Origin: Discostella pseudostelligera
Lineage: Eukaryota; Bacillariophyta; Thalassiosirophyceae; Thalassiosirales; Thalassiosiraceae
Direction: 5' to 3'
Assembly (NCBI GenBank): GCA_036940085.1
Contig: JALLBK010000327.1
Location: 1-11,301 of the forward strand
Length of the DNA: 11,301 nt
The notes under the pieces are model-generated. The model saw only the letters and a program-made list of their open reading frames with translations. It had not been told where the DNA came from and did not search any database. Positions 8,044 through 11,301 of the stretch are shown piece by piece. Numbering within the stretch: position 1 is the stretch's first letter; each line of letters starts with the position of its first letter. Position numbers and translations under genes: made by a program.

Positions 8044-8520
8044 TGTGTAAAGTTTTGTTGGAGAGAAGGTGGAAGGAGGAGAGAGAATCGATGAATCGAT
8101 GGACGATGCCGTGGGATGTTTGTTTTTTATGGGTGTTGCTCCTCTCTCCAGATTCCTTCATTTTGGGCGTTTGGTTCGCATCATGTTGTTGGAGAAAGCT
8201 AGCATTGACCTTTTTTGTCAAAATTCGTGCCGATGGCCGATGTGGTATTGAGTGGGGTCATGCTGTTTTGATGCATATTTGGGCCCAGCCGATAGCCGAA
8301 TACCGGATGTGATAATGATTGATGAGAACCGGAAGCGAAGTCCGACCTGATGAACGAGCACCATTGATTTAGTGTTCGGATGGTGGGTTGAACTTCGTCC
8401 GATTTATGAGAACTGGTGAGAGGACATTTCTTCCAACCTCTTCCTACGGAGCCGTCAGTGTCTTTACATTTGACTATCTACTTCTCAAGAGCAAGTATTT
8501 ACCATACTTGATTGCGGACA

Positions 8521-8550
8521 TCATCGTCATCGTCATCGTCGTCGTCGTCG
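8521..8550. repeat. TCATCG/TCG microsatellite
   Basis: Three TCATCG-type hexamers run into pure TCG triplets. The core ATCGTCATCGTCATCGTCG also occurs in intron 1 of the SFT2-like gene (2741-2759). Confidence 0.9.
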
Positions 8551-8614
8551 GCTCGAGTTGGCGGTGGATGGTGGACCGAAGGACGGACGACGTACGTACG
8601 AGAGGCATCTTTTC

Positions 8615-8627
8615 TTCCCGCCATTTT
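8615..8627 (+). promoter_or_regulatory. TTCCCGCCATTTT motif, copy 1
   Basis: This exact 13-mer is repeated at 8666-8678. The TTCCCGCC core resembles the E2F/DP-type cell-cycle element (TTTSSCGC-like). It is about 365 bp upstream of the MFS ATG. The factor assignment is inferred from consensus similarity only. Confidence 0.35.
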
Positions 8628-8665
8628 CGCAGTTCTTCGCCACATAATATCGCCAGATATCACCA

Positions 8666-8678
8666 TTCCCGCCATTTT
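8666..8678 (+). promoter_or_regulatory. TTCCCGCCATTTT motif, copy 2
   Basis: Identical to the motif at 8615-8627 and offset by 51 bp, with unrelated sequence between them. The two copies could be paired binding sites for a cell-cycle regulator of either flanking gene. Confidence 0.35.
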
Positions 8679-8757
8679 TACCGCCACGTCATCGTGCCGT
8701 CATCCATCGCCACAGATCGCCACCACCCGCCACACCCGCCCTCGCCTCGCGGCCTCG

Positions 8758-8793
8758 AGATTCAGATTCAGCATCAGCATCAGCATCAGCATC
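8758..8793. repeat. ATTCAG/CATCAG microsatellite
   Basis: Two ATTCAG copies are followed by about four CATCAG-type hexamers, ending in CATCGATG. It lies roughly 200 bp upstream of the MFS start codon. Confidence 0.9.
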
Positions 8794-8990
8794 GATGCCG
8801 TATCGTATGCCGTGCATCATTTGCACGAACCTAACCTAAATAATATTATCTTCGCCCTTGCCACCGTTGCACCGCCACTGCTACTGCCCACCTTACTCTG
8901 CGTTGGTCATTTTGCATTATCATCCATTCATCTTCCTTTCGATTTCGGCAGTGGCTATCGAGTGCGTAAGAGTGGAGTCGGCGCCGCAGT

Positions 8991-10902
8991 ATGACAACAG
9001 CGGCTGCTTTTCACAATCTCAAAATAGATATGGATAAGCTTGCCGCATCTTCCTCATTGTGTAGCGAGGGCGATGATAATGATGATATAGTCTCTACTCC
9101 CACACCCGCATTTCCCTCGGCATTGGCATCAAGTGAATTTGCAAATGAAGACGACAAATTATTGTTGCCTAATAATAATACTGATGCTGCCAACAACACC
9201 GACAGCCACCACGACGATGCCAAACCTTTGCAAATGAACGGTAGCAGCAAGAAACCTTCCAGCGGCATCAGCAGCAACAGCAACAATTTCGCATCTCTTC
9301 TCTCTCACAACAACAAAATACGTCTCCTCTACTTCTTCTTTCGGTTTTCTACCGGCTCTCTTGTGCCATTCATGTCACTTTACATGCAACACGTTGGATT
9401 GCGTCCCGATCAAATAGGGACACTGCAAGCGATACGACCCATTGTTACCATGACCAGTGCGCCATTGTGGGGCGGATTGGCGGATAGGACTGGAAGGAAG
9501 AAGATGGTTCTAATGGTGAGTTCAAAAATCATCTGGAGTAGTCCACAATCTCTCTACCTTATCCCCCCTCACTTTCGACTTCTCCTCAAACTCTCACACA
9601 CACACACGAAAGGGCACATTTCTTTTCAGCTTCCTCTTCCGACTATCTGCATGCTTTACATCAAATAACATTGTTACATTTGGCATGTCGCTTTGTATAT
9701 CTTCGGTATTTTATGCACCGGTATCGGTAAGAGGAATGAGAAGTGAATCTCAATGCAATTGTATTTGTTCTGTAGTGTCCATTCTCGCTTACAAATCATG
9801 CAATATTATATCCTCCCCCGAACACCAACAATGAATCATGTATTAGTCACTCCTTGATAGCATTGTTGTATCTTCAATGGACGAAGTTGACAAGGTAGAT
9901 TTTGGACGATTTCGTCTCTACGGGGAACTGGGCAATGGAGTCGCCTCCTCCATCCTCCTCAACATCATCAACAAGAATAGCAACAACAATGACCAACACA
10001 ATCATGGATACAACTACATGTTTGCGGTACATGCCATTACATCCTTGGTGGCATGGATATGTATGATGTACTGTGTACCGTCAAATCCGCAATCAATGGC
10101 AGCAAATAGTGGAACGCAACACGATGAGACAACTGTGGATAGTAATGGTCAATCATCGTCGCTGTCGTCGTCCTCATCCTCACAGTCAGGCAAGAATTCA
10201 ACAACATCAACAACATCATCAACATCATCAACACAACATAATCCCACACCAACGGCGAATTGGCAAGAAGGCCTACGTGTCATCTTCTCCAGCATGCAAA
10301 TCCTATTGGTATTCGGTTTGGTTATCATCACGGGATATTCACTTTCGATCCTTGAGAACTTCTGCTATATCAACATTCGACAATTGTATATCACACACAA
10401 TATGTTAGATGTGGCTGGACGAGATATAGGCTTCTATCGAATATGTTATTCGTTAGGAGGGACATTGACATGGTGGTACGCCGGATCGTTAAGTCGCAGG
10501 CTGGGTTCAGATGTAGTCATGCTCATTTCGGTGGCATGTCTCCCCCTATGCTTTTTTGGATATGCTGGTTTTGGATCGTCGGGATTGGGCATATGTACCA
10601 AACTTGGCATTGTCATGGCCGAGGCATTACGATCGGGCATATTCGCGGCATTGTGGAGCAATGCTACCGTGCGGGTAAATAAATTGAGTCCTTCCCATGT
10701 TAGTGCTCAGATGCAAACGATGATGGAGGGTGCCTACCGAGGGATTGGACATACCTCGGGGAGTTATCTGGGTGGATTGCTGTGTCGTACGTTGGATGTC
10801 TCGGATGCTTTCATGGTTGTGGGGAAAGGATTGGTGTCCTTCCTTTGTCTGATAGGAGCCATGGGCTTTTGGAATCGACACAATAGTAAGATTGTGGCAT
10901 AA
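8991..10902 (+). CDS. MFS transporter, MFSD6-like (MFS_1_like) type
   Basis: This is a membrane transporter of unknown substrate, probably 10-12 spans. Three phase-0 exons give 564 aa: 8991-9515, 9613-9726 and 9847-10902. Donors are GTGAGT and GTAAGA; acceptors are CGAAAG and TATTAG. Residues 1-108 are a hydrophilic Ser/Asn/Asp-rich N-terminus. TM1 and TM2 (about 110-131, 141-163) are followed by the MFS loop GGLADRTGRKK. The splices restore VFYAPVS-SLLDS and then FGRFRLYGELGNG (233-244), matching the family pattern of APV, LLDS and YGRIRLWGSIGWG. A Ser/Thr-rich central loop (about 293-358) separates the halves. The C-half has further spans, an EALRSGIFAALWSNA segment and GAYRGIGHTSGSYLGG. 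The MFS class is firm, the MFSD6-like subclass good, and the substrate cannot be read. The start is the first ATG before the open exon. Confidence 0.85.
10148..10240 (+). repeat. Low-complexity Ser/Thr tract in the MFS central loop
   Basis: TCG/TCA-rich and then ACAACATCA/CATCAA triplet repeats encode a poly-Ser stretch followed by STTSTTSSTSST. They lie between the two halves of the transporter, where MFS proteins usually have a cytosolic loop. Length variation between alleles is likely. Confidence 0.8.
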
Positions 10903-10998
10903 ACGGGATGACGAATAGTGGATAGAATTGTTGTAATAATCGTCGTTAAAACTGGCATGATGACAATAGCTTGTCCACTTTCGAGAATGAACACAACT

Positions 10999-11301
10999 CT
11001 ATTGACCTTCCAATTCCCCTACTCGAACGACTTTAGCATGAGGAGCCCACCACGACTCCTCGACGCCCCTTGGTGCATCTTGCGATGATAGCGTAGCACA
11101 AACTGAGACGACATACACACCACATTGGAGGAAAACAATCCGAGCAAGATGGCTTTTATCATCTCCATCGTTGGATAAGTCCACAGTCCTTCGGAGCTGA
11201 CCACACCACATGTACGGCATTCTGCTAATATCCGTGGAGGAGCTTTTCCCGGGTTGCTTTTCAGCGCAACAAAACTCTAGTGCGACTTTGCATTTAGAGA
11301 G
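10999..11301 (-). CDS. 3' end of an unrecognised protein gene (partial)
   Basis: The minus-strand frame is open from the window edge to a TAG at 10999-11001, 101 codons including the stop. The peptide has mixed composition with no low-complexity bias: CCAEKQPGKSSSTDISRMP, then VDLSNDGDDKSHLARI, VFLQCGVYVVSVCATLSSQD, SWWAPHAKVVRVGELEGQ. Alternating hydrophobic residues suggest beta strands. I do not recognise the family. The gene converges on the MFS gene, with 96 bp between stop codons. A second minus frame is also open here (about 87 codons, ending at 11019, passing through TYPTMEMIKAILLGLF), so the frame choice is not certain. I prefer the first because it is longer and continuous with the edge. 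Confidence 0.45.
   Translation of the reverse strand, partial: LSKCKVALEFCCAEKQPGKSSSTDISRMPYMWCGQLRRTVDLSNDGDDKSHLARIVFLQCGVYVVSVCATLSSQDAPRGVEESWWAPHAKVVRVGELEGQ

Larger units (their letters stand above)
8044..8990. promoter_or_regulatory. Divergent intergenic region with microsatellites
   Basis: This gap of about 950 bp lies between the Cys-rich gene (leftward) and the MFS gene (rightward) and should contain both promoters. It holds a TCATCG/TCG microsatellite (8521-8550), an ATTCAG/CATCAG run (8758-8793), a GAATCGAT tandem near 8086-8102 and two identical TTCCCGCCATTTT motifs. Open frames here (for example 8512-8994) have low-complexity composition from these repeats and no recognisable domain. 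I see no RNA gene. Confidence 0.55.

Noticed and set aside
8512..8994. 160-codon plus-strand frame upstream of the MFS gene
   Set aside because: It begins in a TCG microsatellite that gives poly-Ser, has biased composition and overlaps the better-supported ATG at 8991 in another frame.

Overview
The window looks like nuclear DNA of a microalgal eukaryote, most likely a (centric) diatom or a close stramenopile. The reasons are short GT-AG introns (80-164 bp) inside closely packed genes, Ser/Asn/Asp-rich low-complexity protein segments, and a secreted-type protein built from SCNxxxAC repeats, a family I associate with diatoms. The organism assignment is inference; no rRNA or organellar marker is present.

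Layout: (1) 1 to about 1820 is a degenerate tandem array built on an 8-bp core (CTCTGCAC). It has a weaker higher-order period of about 410 bp and long but meaningless open frames on both strands. (2) About 1820-2210 is a gene-free leader with a perfect 18-bp GC palindrome. (3) 2211-3411 (+) is an SFT2/Got1-like vesicle-traffic membrane protein in four exons, one of them a 15-nt microexon. (4) About 3671-6645 (+) is a two-exon tubulin tyrosine ligase-like (TTLL) enzyme with a long N-terminal region containing a coiled coil. (5) 6743-8043 (-) is a Cys-rich repeat protein, convergent with the TTLL gene. Its frame is interrupted by a 12-bp G homopolymer and a second small lesion, or is bypassed by an unusual 50-nt intron. 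(6) 8044-8990 is a shared divergent upstream region with microsatellites and two identical TTCCCGCCATTTT motifs. (7) 8991-10902 (+) is a three-exon major facilitator superfamily transporter of the MFSD6-like type. (8) 10999-11301 (-) is the 3' end of an unrecognised gene that enters from beyond the window.

The genes do not form a pathway. SFT2 acts in Golgi/endosome traffic, TTLL in tubulin modification, the Cys-rich protein probably at the cell surface, and the MFS protein in membrane transport. Both convergent pairs are separated by fewer than 100 bp. The exon structures were read by hand from splice consensus and family conservation; no alignment or search was run.
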